Source: Actinophytocola sp963825445
Lineage (GTDB): Bacteria; Actinomycetota; Actinomycetes; Mycobacteriales; Pseudonocardiaceae
Assembly: GCA_963825445.1 (NCBI GenBank)
Contig: CAWGTM010000002.1
Span: 186,001 to 250,000, forward strand
Direction: 5' to 3'
DNA length: 64,000 bases
Made by a program: the position numbers and the translations under genes. Every line of letters begins with the position of its first letter. Position 1 is the stretch's first letter. Shown in pieces: positions 1 to 8,569 of this stretch. The notes beneath the pieces were generated by a model, which was not told where the DNA came from, did no database searches, and saw only the letters and a list, made by a program, of their open reading frames with translations.

Positions 1-228
1 GATGGTGATCCGGCCGAAGTCCAGCGCCACGGTGGTCGTGTGCTTCGTCTCGATGCCCGTGAGGTCGTCGACGCCCGACGACGCCTCGGTGATCAGCTCC
101 TCGGTACGCAGGGGTGGCACCTCACTGACCGAACCGACCATCGTGGTCTTGCCGACGCCGAAGCCGCCCGCCACGACCACCTTGACCGCGGCCGCGAGGC
201 CGCGCTGGTCAGAGATTCCTGATGCCAT
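1..228 (-). CDS. cvnD: CvnD-like small GTPase (partial)
   Basis: This is the 5' part (76 codons) of an ATP/GTP-binding protein that runs off the left edge. A Walker A motif, GGFGVGKTT, lies about 20 residues from the ATG and is followed by the Ras-like switch region of the conservon GTPase family. The start overlaps the end of the DUF742 gene by 20 bp, so the two are translationally coupled. In streptomycetes the CvnA-D proteins form a membrane-associated, G-protein-like signalling complex; the role here is inferred from that operon order. Confidence 0.9.
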   Translation of the reverse strand, partial: MASGISDQRGLAAAVKVVVAGGFGVGKTTMVGSVSEVPPLRTEELITEASSGVDDLTGIETKHTTTVALDFGRITI

Positions 229-598
229 CGAGAACCGCCTGTAGTACGTGTTGACTCGGCAGCTCGGAGGCCGACACCGCCGAGCGGAAGATCACCAACT
301 GCTGGGAGATCAGGTCGCTCAGCAGCACCTTCACCACCTGGAGGGGCAGGTCCACCCTGGCGGCGACCTCGACAACGGAGATCGGGTTCTGGCACGCCTG
401 GAGGATCCGCGTGCACTCCGGCTCCAGATCGCCGACCTCGGCCGGCGTACGCATGGCGACCACGAGCGTGATCAGGTCGAGGCCGATGGCCTTCGAGATG
501 GTCCGGCCGCCGGTGACCGCGTACGGCCGCACCAGCGGGTCGTCGAGCCACTCTTCCGTGCCGGAGGTGTCGGACGTCTCCGAGATGTCAGGGGTCAT
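209..598 (-). CDS. cvnC: DUF742 protein, CvnC-like
   Basis: This 129-residue DUF742 protein is the third member of the four-gene conservon (kinase, roadblock, DUF742, GTPase). The N-terminus is acidic and Ser/Thr-rich. The core 'DDPLVRPYAVTGGRT' and the winged-helix-like segment 'VEVAARVDLPLQVVKVLLSDL' region are typical of the family. The start codon overlaps the roadblock gene's stop (ATGA, 595-598). The family is thought to be a scaffold or regulator in the Cvn complex; there is no catalytic motif. Confidence 0.9.
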   Translation of the reverse strand: MTPDISETSDTSGTEEWLDDPLVRPYAVTGGRTISKAIGLDLITLVVAMRTPAEVGDLEPECTRILQACQNPISVVEVAARVDLPLQVVKVLLSDLISQQLVIFRSAVSASELPSQHVLQAVLDGIRNL

Positions 599-1008
599 AG
601 CACCGGGCGTTCCATCACGTCACGCGGCTTGGCCGTGAGTACCGCGCCCACCTGCTTGACCATCAGGTTCATCTCGTAGGCGATCATGCCGACGTCCGCC
701 TGCTCGTCGGCGAGCAACGCCAGACACGCGCCGTGCCCGGCGGCCGTGACGAACAGGAACGCGTGGTCCATCTCCACGAGCGTCTGGCGGACCTGGCCGC
801 CACCGAAGTGCCGTCCGGTGCCGCGCGCGAGGCTCTGGAACGCCGACGCCACGGCCGACAGGTGCTCGGCGTCGGGCTCGGACAGGTTGCTCGACCTACC
901 GATCAACAGCCCGTCCGCGGAGAGCACCACTGCCCGGTCCGCGCCCGCGACGCGCTTGACCAGCTCGTCGAGCAACCAGTCGAGCTCCTTCAGTGCGGTG
1001 TTCGCCAT
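595..1008 (-). CDS. cvnB: Roadblock/LC7 domain protein, CvnB-like
   Basis: This 137-residue protein is a single roadblock/LC7 domain ('ADRAVVLSADGLLIGRS' strand-turn-strand, then 'LSAVASAFQSLARG'). Roadblock proteins of this type are predicted regulators of, or GTPase-activating partners for, the adjacent CvnD GTPase. It sits 20 bp downstream of the kinase gene and overlaps cvnC by 4 bp. Length and position match conservon B proteins. Confidence 0.92.
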   Translation of the reverse strand: MANTALKELDWLLDELVKRVAGADRAVVLSADGLLIGRSSNLSEPDAEHLSAVASAFQSLARGTGRHFGGGQVRQTLVEMDHAFLFVTAAGHGACLALLADEQADVGMIAYEMNLMVKQVGAVLTAKPRDVMERPVL

Positions 1009-1028
1009 GGCGTGTGCTCCCCCTGAAC

Positions 1029-3560
1029 CTAGAAACCGTTGTCACTGTCGTCCGGCTCTTCTCGAGCCATTTTCGTACCCCGCTGGAACGCCCCGAGTCT
1101 GCTCCTCGCCTGTTCCGGCGTGTCCTCCCTGGTCGGCTCGGCCTCTGGCCACGCTGCCGGAGCCTCGTCACGCAGCTGGGGCGCGATGTTCTGCTGGCGC
1201 CTGCGCTGCGGAAGCGGCGGCCGGCCCGGTGCGATCGAGCCGTTGTGCTGGACCTGTGGAGCCTGCAGCGTGGCCGGATCGATCGCCTTGTTGATCTCGG
1301 TGGGCTGGTCGTGGTTGGCGACCTCGGGCTTGCGGTGGGCGCCGTTCCCGTTGGTGGAGCCGTTCTGGTGACCATCGGCCGGTTCGTCCGCCGTCTCCTC
1401 GACCGGACGTTGCGGGCGGAACAGGTCCTCGCCCGGCTGCGGGATGACGATCGGGATCTTCGGCAGCGAACTGAGCAGCGGCAACCCGGGCACCGGGGTG
1501 CTGTTCAGCACGCCGTTCGCGTGCCCGTTCCGCTCGGGCTCCGGCTCCGGTGCGGAGTCCGCGGACTCCGGGGACAGCGCCGGGTCGACGGAGGCCGCGG
1601 CGTCGATCGACCCGGTCGAGTCCGACGACCGGTCCTGGGTGACCGGCACCTCGCCGAGCAGCTCGGACCGCACGAGCACGATCGCGCGGGTGCCGCCGTA
1701 CGCGGACTCCCGCAGCGTCACCCCGATGCCGTGGCGGCCGGCCAGCCGGGCGACCACGAACAACCCGAGCCGTGGCTCGGTGGACAGCGCCATGATGCCG
1801 AAGTCCGGCGGATTGCGGAGCATGTCGTTGAGTTCGTCGACCCGGTCCGCCGCGATGCCGAGGCCCTGGTCCTCGATCTCCAGCACCACACCACGGCCGA
1901 CCTTGTTGGCCCGCACCTCCACCCGGGAGTCGGGCGGCGAGAACGACGTGGCGTTGTCGATCAGCTCGGCCAGCAGGTGCACGAGGTCGCCGACCACCTG
2001 GCCGTTGACCGCCAGCTTCGGCAGCTTGGCGACCTTCACCCTGGCGAAGTTCTCGGTCTCCGCGGAGGCACCGCGCACCAGTTCCGTGAGGCTCACGGGG
2101 TTGCGCCAGCGGCGGCCCGGCTGCCCACCGCCGAGGATGATCAGGTTCTCGGCGTTGCGCCGGGCGCGGGTGGACAGGTGGTCGAGCTGGAACAACATCT
2201 CCAGCTGCTCGGGGTCCTCCTGCTTGCGCTCGGCCTCGTCGAGCACCTTCAACTGGCGGTGCACGATCACCTGGCTGCGGTGGGCGATGTTGAGGAACAC
2301 CGTCTTGGTGCCCTCCCTGGTCTTCGCCTCCTGCACGGCCGCCGCGACGGCCGTGAGCTGCGCCTTGTTGAACGCGTCGGCCACCTCGCCGACCTCGTCT
2401 GAGCCGTAGTCGCGGAGCCTGATCTCGTCGTCCACCCGGACGTCGGCACCGGTCCGCACGCGTTCCACCAGCTCGGGCAGCCGGTTGTCCGCGAGGTCCA
2501 GCGTCTCGCGCCGCAACCTGATGAGGCGTCCGATGAGCCGGCGGGACAGGCGCAGCGCCACGGTGATGGCCGTGCCGGCGAGGGTCAGCACCACCACGGC
2601 CGCGATGATCGCCTGCGTCAGCGTGCTGTTCACCTTGTCGAGCGCCACGGTGTTCGCGTGTCGGCTCTGCGTGGTGAGCAGGCCCATCAGGCCGTTGCCG
2701 ACGTCGCGGGCCGCGGTGCGCCACAGGTCCTCGCTGATCGGCAGCGTGGTCTCGCCGCCGACCAGCGCGTTCTCCACCTGCGACTGGCGATTCCATTCCG
2801 TGGTACCCACGAGCGCGGCGAACTGGTCGCGCACGGTCGTGTCGGCCAGGGGAACGGTGGCGTCCAGCTCCAGGTGGTACGCACTGACCAGACCCTGGTA
2901 GGGACGGAAGTCCGTGGCCGTGGCACCGCCGCCCACGAGGTTCGCCGCGGCGAGCGCGTCCGCACGCTGCATGAGGTCGGCCGCGGTCAACAGCGGCGGC
3001 ACGATCAGCTGCAGGTACGAGGACTCGGCGTCGGGGGCGAACAGCGCGAGGCCCTTCGTGCCCTCGATGAACTGGTCGATGATGTCGTTGTAGAAGGCGA
3101 AGGTCTCCGAGATCGACACGGCGCCGCTGTACACCCGCGACCGAAGGTCCGGGAGGTCCCGCATCAGCTGGGTGAACTCCTGGACGTCGCGCTGGACGCT
3201 CGCGGGACCGATCTCGCCCAACTCGGCCAGGTTCGAGGTGACCTCTTGGGTGAGAACGTCGGTGCGGTCTCGTTGCGCAATGAGTTCGGACTGAAACGTG
3301 CCGTAACTGGCAAGGCGGCGCAGCGACAGCCGACGTTCCTCCTGCAACGAGACAATCAAGGGCAAAGCGGCCCTTTGGGTCTCACTTGCAACGTTATAGT
3401 AGTTCTTCGTCTTAACCGCATCGAAGATCAAATAGCCGGCCCCGGCCACACCGGCGACCAGGAAGACGATGCACGGGACGAGGGCGATAGTGAGCACGCG
3501 CGTACGGATTGACAGGCCCCGACGCCGCCGAATGGAGATCTTCTTCACCGCGTCACGCAT
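1029..3560 (-). CDS. cvnA: Sensor histidine kinase with nitrate/nitrite-sensing-type extracellular domain, CvnA-like
   Basis: This 843-residue membrane kinase starts the cvn operon. It has a basic N-terminus, TM1 at about residues 20-45, an extracellular helical NIT-type sensor region (about 55-305), TM2 (about 312-335), a HAMP-like linker and a HATPase_c domain (about 500-635). The N-box ELIDNATSFSPP and the G1-like DQGLGIA are visible. The last 200 residues are Pro/Ser/Glu-rich and probably disordered. No response regulator gene is adjacent; as in other conservons, the output is presumed to pass through the roadblock/DUF742/GTPase trio. The ATG at 3560 is preceded by GGAAGG very close to the start, so the GTG at 3548 is an alternative. 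Confidence 0.9.
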   Translation of the reverse strand: MRDAVKKISIRRRRGLSIRTRVLTIALVPCIVFLVAGVAGAGYLIFDAVKTKNYYNVASETQRAALPLIVSLQEERRLSLRRLASYGTFQSELIAQRDRTDVLTQEVTSNLAELGEIGPASVQRDVQEFTQLMRDLPDLRSRVYSGAVSISETFAFYNDIIDQFIEGTKGLALFAPDAESSYLQLIVPPLLTAADLMQRADALAAANLVGGGATATDFRPYQGLVSAYHLELDATVPLADTTVRDQFAALVGTTEWNRQSQVENALVGGETTLPISEDLWRTAARDVGNGLMGLLTTQSRHANTVALDKVNSTLTQAIIAAVVVLTLAGTAITVALRLSRRLIGRLIRLRRETLDLADNRLPELVERVRTGADVRVDDEIRLRDYGSDEVGEVADAFNKAQLTAVAAAVQEAKTREGTKTVFLNIAHRSQVIVHRQLKVLDEAERKQEDPEQLEMLFQLDHLSTRARRNAENLIILGGGQPGRRWRNPVSLTELVRGASAETENFARVKVAKLPKLAVNGQVVGDLVHLLAELIDNATSFSPPDSRVEVRANKVGRGVVLEIEDQGLGIAADRVDELNDMLRNPPDFGIMALSTEPRLGLFVVARLAGRHGIGVTLRESAYGGTRAIVLVRSELLGEVPVTQDRSSDSTGSIDAAASVDPALSPESADSAPEPEPERNGHANGVLNSTPVPGLPLLSSLPKIPIVIPQPGEDLFRPQRPVEETADEPADGHQNGSTNGNGAHRKPEVANHDQPTEINKAIDPATLQAPQVQHNGSIAPGRPPLPQRRRQQNIAPQLRDEAPAAWPEAEPTREDTPEQARSRLGAFQRGTKMAREEPDDSDNGF

Positions 3561-3666
3561 TCCTTCCGGCGCTACTAAGCCTCGGGAACGCTAAACACAC
3601 ACTGGCCAGGAGTCAAATATCGGACATGGGTTAATTGGTAACCAAGATTCCGGCATCAGGAAAGAA

Positions 3667-3710
3667 GCCAACAATTCCTGTCAGCGATCGTTCGGTTACT
3701 GATTGTTGGC
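3667..3710 (-). terminator. Inverted repeat after the ESX cassette (terminator or operator)
   Basis: A perfect 9-bp inverted repeat, GCCAACAAT...ATTGTTGGC, with a 26-nt loop lies 20 bp past the end of the EspG gene. On the minus strand it is followed by the pyrimidine-rich run TTCTTTCC. The whole 3561-3730 gap is unusually AT-rich for this window and must also hold the promoter of the cvn operon. It could be a weak terminator or a regulator-binding site; the sequence does not decide. Confidence 0.4.
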
Positions 3711-3730
3711 GCAGTTAGCGGATCGTTAGT

Positions 3731-4507
3731 CTAATTCATCCGAATGTCGGCTAGCATTTCTTCCGCCATAGAAGTAAGCCTCGGGACGTCCACCGGCGTG
3801 ATGGTGAGCCAGTCACCGTGCCGGCGCAGTGCGTAGCGGCCCTCCGGGGTGTCGAGCCAGTTGACCACACTCGCCGTTCGCACGGGACGCCCGGTGCGTG
3901 CACGACCCGTCGCGCCGAGTTGGCCGCCACCCTGCCTTGTGGTGAGCGCCTGGGCAAGAGTGCCGGCTTCCGTACCGCGCAGACCGGCGTTGCGCAGCAC
4001 CCGGATGAAACCGGAAATCCCGTCCTGGGCACCCTCGGCGCACGCCGCGTCGTAGTCGGCGACGCTGACGTTGGCCGGGCGGCCGGCGGCGGCGGCGATC
4101 GGGGGAAGCGAGCCGAGGAGTGAGCCGGCGACCGCGGTCGCCCGCACGGCGCCGAGGCGGACCTCGTCACCCACCCTGGCGGCGACCGCCGCACCCCTCG
4201 AGCCGACGCCCGCGCACCCGAACAGCGGCGCGCCCGTGCCGTAGACGCGCATGTCGAGCACCACGCCGGCGTCCGCGATCGAACGCACCATGGCAGCGAG
4301 GTCGGCCGCCGGGGCGTCGACCGTGCCGAGATCACGCGCCGACAGCGAGTCCGACGCCGAGGCGACGAGTTCCGCGCGGCGTCGCGGAGTCCGGCCGACC
4401 TGCAGCACGTCGAGCACCGGAGGGGGCTCACCGAGGCCGATGGTCGTCCAGATCAGGGAGAACTCGACCACGTCGAGCTGGATCCACCCGGACCCCGGAT
4501 CACGCAC
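3731..4507 (-). CDS. EspG-family ESX secretion chaperone (1)
   Basis: This 258-residue EspG-like protein begins with a family-typical 'QLDVVEFSLIWTTIGLGE' strand-helix and ends with the conserved 'SVVNWLDTPEGRYAL' motif. EspG proteins bind PE/PPE heterodimers in the cytosol and deliver them to ESX type VII secretion systems. The start chosen is the GTG at 4507, which overlaps the stop of the PPE-like gene by 8 bp; an open frame continues upstream to 4945 but is only a low-complexity shadow of the PPE C-terminus. It is last in the cassette. Confidence 0.82.
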   Translation of the reverse strand: MRDPGSGWIQLDVVEFSLIWTTIGLGEPPPVLDVLQVGRTPRRRAELVASASDSLSARDLGTVDAPAADLAAMVRSIADAGVVLDMRVYGTGAPLFGCAGVGSRGAAVAARVGDEVRLGAVRATAVAGSLLGSLPPIAAAAGRPANVSVADYDAACAEGAQDGISGFIRVLRNAGLRGTEAGTLAQALTTRQGGGQLGATGRARTGRPVRTASVVNWLDTPEGRYALRRHGDWLTITPVDVPRLTSMAEEMLADIRMN

Positions 4508-5585
4508 GGCGCGGGACCTCCCCGATGACCGGGGGCATGGCGCGCCTCTCGTTGAGGCCCCAGACGTCGTCGTCCTCCTCGAGGTAGGACGGGGCCTTGT
4601 GCTCGGTCTCGTCCTCGTTGCGGGCGCCACCCGGCGCGCCCATGGGCATGCCACCCGTGGGAACCGGGCCACCACCCGGCCGTCCGGGCGAAGCCGCGGC
4701 GGCTGCCGCGGGTCGCTGGGCGCCCTGCTCATCCGGGCCGGCGCCGATGGAACCACCCGCCGCGAGCCCACCGCCAGGCCCGGCCGTGACGCGTTCGCCG
4801 GGCGCGATCGGGGCACCGCCGCCGCTGCCGGATCCACCGCTGGAGCCGGCGCCGCCGCCGGGAACGGGCGTGTTCTCCTGCGGGGTGGTGGGCGGCGGAC
4901 TGGGGACCTCGGTCTCGGTCGGAACTTCGTAGGGCATGGGGGCACGCAGGTCGGGCGGGCCGAACTGCGGGACGGTGCCGTAGACGTCGCGGGACTCGGC
5001 CTGGAACTGGTCCATGGTCCGCGCCGCCTGCTGGTGCAGCGCGCGCTCCTGGTTCGTGTAGATCATCGGGTCGGCCACAACCGACCGAGCGGTACCGAAA
5101 TCACCGCTGGTGAACGCGTCCACGCTCGAGGCGGGCGGCTCGGCCGGCTGGTTGACCGGATATGGCGGTGCCGGCATGTTGTTGCGGGCGTTCGTGGCGT
5201 TGTCGACCTGGATGCTGATGCAGCTGGCCACCTCGGTGGCGCCGCTGCCCGTGTTCCGCGACCAGTCGGACAACGCGGCCACACTGCCGGTGGCCAGCTC
5301 GGCCGCCTCGCCCTGCCAGGCGGCGGCCGTGGCATCGAGCAGGCGGGCCAGCTCGTTGGCGATGTCCTCCAGCTCGAGGCCCAGCCGGCCCCACTTGGCC
5401 GACATGGCCATCGCGCCGGTGAGATCGAGTCCACTGTGGACCATGTCGTACAGCTCGGGATGCGAGTAGGTCATCCAGTTGACCGGCTCGTCGAGCGAGT
5501 CGGGCTCCGGCTCGGGCACTGGCGGCCGCGGCGGGCGCGGCCAGTACGGAGGCAGGCATCCGTCCGGCAGGATCGACGGCTTCAT
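4500..5585 (-). CDS. PPE-like ESX substrate with Pro/Gly-rich tail
   Basis: The protein has 361 residues. Residues 1-30 are Pro-rich. A helical hairpin domain (about 40-215) carries a WQG turn (Trp90-Gln-Gly92) of the WXG100/PPE type. The last 140 residues are Pro/Gly/Ala-rich and look disordered. Position between a PE-sized protein and two EspG chaperones supports a PPE-type secreted substrate. The start codon overlaps the upstream gene's stop (ATGA, 5582-5585). It lacks the literal N-terminal Pro-Pro-Glu signature, so 'PPE-like' rests on fold pattern and context. Confidence 0.75.
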   Translation of the reverse strand: MKPSILPDGCLPPYWPRPPRPPVPEPEPDSLDEPVNWMTYSHPELYDMVHSGLDLTGAMAMSAKWGRLGLELEDIANELARLLDATAAAWQGEAAELATGSVAALSDWSRNTGSGATEVASCISIQVDNATNARNNMPAPPYPVNQPAEPPASSVDAFTSGDFGTARSVVADPMIYTNQERALHQQAARTMDQFQAESRDVYGTVPQFGPPDLRAPMPYEVPTETEVPSPPPTTPQENTPVPGGGAGSSGGSGSGGGAPIAPGERVTAGPGGGLAAGGSIGAGPDEQGAQRPAAAAAASPGRPGGGPVPTGGMPMGAPGGARNEDETEHKAPSYLEEDDDVWGLNERRAMPPVIGEVPRRA

Positions 5586-6037
5586 CGCGTCTCACTCTCG
5601 ATCTCGACACCGAACTGGCCGGCCGCGCGCTTGAGCGACTCGACCGTTTCCTCGTCGGTCGTCTGGTACATCCCCGCGGCGAACCGCACGGTGGCCTCGA
5701 GATCCGCCAGCACCTGGTGGAACGTCGCCAGCACGGGCGAGACGCCGCCGTTGTCGGAGTTCGCGACCGTGCGCATCCGCTCGGACATGATCTGGCCGAC
5801 CCAGCTGTCGCCGAAACGCAGCGGAAGCTCGAGTTCGCCGCTGTCCCGCACCAGGTCGCCCGCCCGGTTCTTGAGCGCCTCGATCTGGCGCAGCAGCACG
5901 GGGGCCGCGTCGAGGTCGATGCTCAGGCTGCCGGCGGCCGCCTGCGTCTTGACCGTCTCGACATTGCCGGCGACCGGCGCGAGTGCACCGGCGGCCTGCG
6001 CGAGCGGTGGCGGCGGGGCTGAGCGCGGCTCGGCCAT
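5582..6037 (-). CDS. PE-like small helical protein, partner of the PPE-like substrate
   Basis: This 151-residue, helix-rich protein is translationally coupled to the PPE-like gene. It starts MAEPRSAPPPP, giving a Pro-rich leader, then a long amphipathic helical region (about 30-151) without membrane segments. Size and position fit the PE half of a PE/PPE pair. An upstream in-frame ATG at 6073 exists but would overlap the short gap after the EspG gene; the ATG at 6037 was preferred because similar proteins begin near the Pro-rich segment. The YxxxD/E secretion tail is not obvious. Confidence 0.65.
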   Translation of the reverse strand: MAEPRSAPPPPLAQAAGALAPVAGNVETVKTQAAAGSLSIDLDAAPVLLRQIEALKNRAGDLVRDSGELELPLRFGDSWVGQIMSERMRTVANSDNGGVSPVLATFHQVLADLEATVRFAAGMYQTTDEETVESLKRAAGQFGVEIESETR

Positions 6038-6118
6038 GTGCTGCACCTCAATCTGAACGAGAATCGGGCCCAACTGTGACAGTATCCGCGACTCTGACGC
6101 GGCCGGCAGGCGATGGGT

Positions 6119-6886
6119 TCACTCGATCTCCAGACCGTTCACCAGCGCCGCCAACCGCTGCTCGATCCGCCCTCGGTCGGCGGGCGCGACGGTCAACACC
6201 TCGGTCCGGTCGCGGCCGACCTCGGTGTGCACGAGGTAGCGGCCCGCCTCGGTGTCGAACCAGTTGAGCACCGGAGAACGTCTTCGCCGTCCCATCCGGT
6301 CGACACGGTTGGCGGCGAGCTGACCGCCGCCGTGACGCCCGGACTCGACGAGCGTGATCACCGTCCGCAGCTCGCGACCGGACACCCCGGCGCCGGCGAG
6401 CGCCCGCTCGAGCGCCACGTATCCACCCCGGCCGAACTCGTCGACCGCCTCGTCGAACGCGGCCTTCGGTAGCCGGGCGGCGCCGCCCGGTCCCGGTTTC
6501 TCGTCGGGCAGCAACGCGATGACGGCGGGCACCACCCGCCCTTCCCGGACGGACGCCACCCGCAGTTCGTCGTCGGTCTGCGCGACGAGCACCCCGCGAT
6601 CTCCGGCACCGGCCGCGAGAACCTTGAGATGGTCCCCGACCGACAGCTGCCCGTCGACGCTGAAGTCGTTGCGCACCAACATGGCCAGACGTTCCTCGAA
6701 CCGAGGGGCGACGTCCTGGCCGTTGTGCAGTCCCTTGGCCACCAGGGAATCCCGCACCTGGGCGCGCAGCGCCGCGCGCTCGTCCATGGTCACGCCGTGG
6801 GAGGCGACATCGAGCGGATACGGCAGCTCGCCGAGCCCGAGGTGTTCCCAGAGCAGGTCGAACTCCAGGTGGGACAGGCTGGTCAC
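6119..6886 (-). CDS. EspG-family ESX secretion chaperone (2)
   Basis: This 255-residue EspG paralogue opens the cassette. It starts 'LSHLEFDLLWEHLGLGELPYP' and retains the C-terminal 'PVLNWFDTEAGRYLV' element that it shares with the EspG at 3731-4507. The two copies are clearly diverged, so they may serve different PE/PPE pairs or act as a heterologous pair. No EccB/C/D/E or mycosin gene lies in the window, so the secretion machine must be elsewhere. Confidence 0.82.
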   Translation of the reverse strand: MTSLSHLEFDLLWEHLGLGELPYPLDVASHGVTMDERAALRAQVRDSLVAKGLHNGQDVAPRFEERLAMLVRNDFSVDGQLSVGDHLKVLAAGAGDRGVLVAQTDDELRVASVREGRVVPAVIALLPDEKPGPGGAARLPKAAFDEAVDEFGRGGYVALERALAGAGVSGRELRTVITLVESGRHGGGQLAANRVDRMGRRRRSPVLNWFDTEAGRYLVHTEVGRDRTEVLTVAPADRGRIEQRLAALVNGLEIE

Positions 6887-6904
6887 GCGGTCAGCATGCC
6901 ATTA

Positions 6905-7067
6905 AGAGGGTGCGCGGGCAGGGTCGGTGGATGCCCGTCGTGATCGAGGTGGTTCCTGGCGGTGCCGCGCGGGCTTCGGCGTACCGGGTTGTACTTCGAT
7001 GCCTGCGCGGTGCCGCCAGGGGCCGCCTCGGCGCGGCGGGCGCCGCCAGCCCTGTTCGCGCACCTCT
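6905..7067. repeat. Nested-hairpin dispersed repeat, copy R1 (163 bp)
   Basis: R1 lies 3 bp past the stop codon of the hydrolase gene at 7071. Its outer arms are AGAGGGTGCGCGGGCAGGG and CCCTGTTCGCGCACCTCT. A nested hairpin is built on CCTGGCGGTGCCGCGC and GCGCGGTGCCGCCAGG. It is nearly identical inside to R2 (8570-8734), while the arms differ by compensating changes (GTGCGC pairs with GCGCAC here, GCAAGTAGGG with CCCTACTTGC in R2). It is likely a terminator-like mobile repeat. Confidence 0.9.
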
Positions 7068-7070
7068 GAC

Positions 7071-7748
7071 TTAGCGAAGGTGCGCGTCGAACCAGTTGAG
7101 TACCCGCTGCCAGGCCTCGATGGCCGTGTCCGGGTAGATGTCGAACCGGTGGTCGGCGGCGGGAAAGAGCACCACGTCGTTCGCCGTCTCGGACCGTTTC
7201 GCGGCCTCCCGCAACAGCGCGACCTCGTCGGCCACCTTGTCGCCGTAGAGCCCGAGCCACGGGCAACGCAGGTCGACGGCCACGTCGACCAGTGCGGGCA
7301 GCCCGGCCGACAACGGCTCCAGGATCCCGCCACCTGCCACCGAAACGGCCGCGCCGATGTTCCGGCTGGCGGCCACGTGCAGCGCGACCGAGCCACCGAG
7401 TTCGAAGCCGACCACGCCGATCCGGTCGGCGCTGATCCCGTGCTGGGCGAGCCAGCCGAACGCGATGTCGGTGTCGGTCAGCACGGACTCGCCGGACAGC
7501 TCGCTGATCCGGTCCCGCGCCGACTCGTGATCGATCTCCGTGGAGTCCCCGTGGTAGATGTGCGGGGCCACCACCAGCCAGCCCTCGGCGGCCAGTCCAC
7601 TGACCAGGGCTCTCATGGTTTCGGTGATCCCGCGCGACTCGTGGAGGACGACGAGCCCGCCGCGGATGACGCCCTGCGGCTCAGCGATGGTCATCCGTAG
7701 CGCGCGACCGTCATTGAGCTGAACGGGTTCCGTGCGGGTGGCTGACAT
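7071..7748 (-). CDS. Dienelactone hydrolase-fold protein without the usual nucleophile
   Basis: This 225-residue alpha/beta-hydrolase has the dienelactone hydrolase layout: an HESRG oxyanion region, a nucleophile elbow, an Asp in 'LGLYGDKVADE', and a His in 'PAADHRFDIYPD'. The elbow reads G-F-E-L-G-G, so the Cys or Ser expected between the glycines is Glu116 (codon GAA). Classical catalysis through that residue is therefore not possible. It could be an inactive homologue or use a different chemistry. The start at the ATG 7748 gives MSATRTEP; an ATG four codons upstream is also possible. Repeat R1 follows directly. Confidence 0.82.
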   Translation of the reverse strand: MSATRTEPVQLNDGRALRMTIAEPQGVIRGGLVVLHESRGITETMRALVSGLAAEGWLVVAPHIYHGDSTEIDHESARDRISELSGESVLTDTDIAFGWLAQHGISADRIGVVGFELGGSVALHVAASRNIGAAVSVAGGGILEPLSAGLPALVDVAVDLRCPWLGLYGDKVADEVALLREAAKRSETANDVVLFPAADHRFDIYPDTAIEAWQRVLNWFDAHLR

Positions 7749-7808
7749 TCCGATACCCAATCACGTGGAGGTGAACATGAGTCAACGTGACCCATCCGAA
7801 TGGAGTAA

Positions 7809-8564
7809 TCATGTGGCGATCAGTTGACCGACCGCCACCAGGCCGACGACGACGATCGCCGCGCGTAGCCAGGTGGGTGAGAGCCTCCTTCCGATCTTGG
7901 CACCGAACAGTCCACCGAGGATCGAGCCGCCGGCCAACAGGCCCACGACCTGCCAGTCGACGTCCGCGATGACCACGAAGACGAGGCCGGACACGAGGTT
8001 CGCGATGGCCACGAACACGTTCTTGATGGCGTTCAACCGTTGCAGGCTCTCGGCCATCATGATCCCCATGAGTGCGACGAGGACCACACCTTGTGAGGCG
8101 CCGAAGTAACCACCGTAGATGGCCGTGCCGAACACACCGATCAACAGCGGCAGGCCGCCGTGGACGGGTCGGTCGGGCTTGCGTTCGGCCAGTCGGCGGG
8201 CGAGCCACGGCTGGATGACCACCAGTACGAGCGCGATGAGGATCAGGACGGGCAGGATCGCCTCGAACGAGTCGGCCGGCAGCGCGAGGAGAAGGAGCGC
8301 ACCGGTGACCGCGCCCACCACGGTGACCGCGCCGAACCGCAGCAGCCGGCCGCGCTGACCGGCCAGTTCACGCCGGTAGCCGAAGGCCCCGGAGACCGAC
8401 CCCGGCACCAGGCCGAGGCTGTTGGAGACGTTCGCCACCACGGGCGGGTAGCCGAGCGCGAGCAACACCGGGAAGGTCACGAGGGTGCCGGAGCCGACGA
8501 CCGCGTTCATGCCCCCGGCGACCAGCCCCGCGAGCACCACGATGCCGCATTCCAGCAGGGTCAA
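7809..8564 (-). CDS. TauE/SafE-type sulfite/organosulfur exporter family permease
   Basis: This protein of about 251 residues has eight predicted membrane segments and the family's paired motif, 'AGLVAGGMNAVVGSGTLVTFP' region near the N-terminus and a 'GVFGTAIYGGYFGASQG' repeat in the middle. Members export sulfite, sulfoacetate or related anions; the substrate here cannot be read. The start is uncertain: the frame stays open through repeat R2, and the first plausible codons after the repeat are TTG at 8570 and 8564. No clear ribosome-binding site precedes either, so R2 may have displaced the original start region. Confidence 0.78.
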   Translation of the reverse strand: MTLLECGIVVLAGLVAGGMNAVVGSGTLVTFPVLLALGYPPVVANVSNSLGLVPGSVSGAFGYRRELAGQRGRLLRFGAVTVVGAVTGALLLLALPADSFEAILPVLILIALVLVVIQPWLARRLAERKPDRPVHGGLPLLIGVFGTAIYGGYFGASQGVVLVALMGIMMAESLQRLNAIKNVFVAIANLVSGLVFVVIADVDWQVVGLLAGGSILGGLFGAKIGRRLSPTWLRAAIVVVGLVAVGQLIAT

Positions 8565-8569
8565 GAACA

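Noticed and set aside
1029..2409. Long open frames opposite the kinase gene
   Set aside because: They mirror the GC-rich codon pattern of cvnA, are rich in Arg/Pro/His, and have no recognisable motif.
6905..7067. Repeat-coded peptides (GRHTEA/HPPTL-type Arg/Pro-rich frames) as genes
   Set aside because: They occur in several frames, only inside the repeats, and follow from the hairpin sequence.
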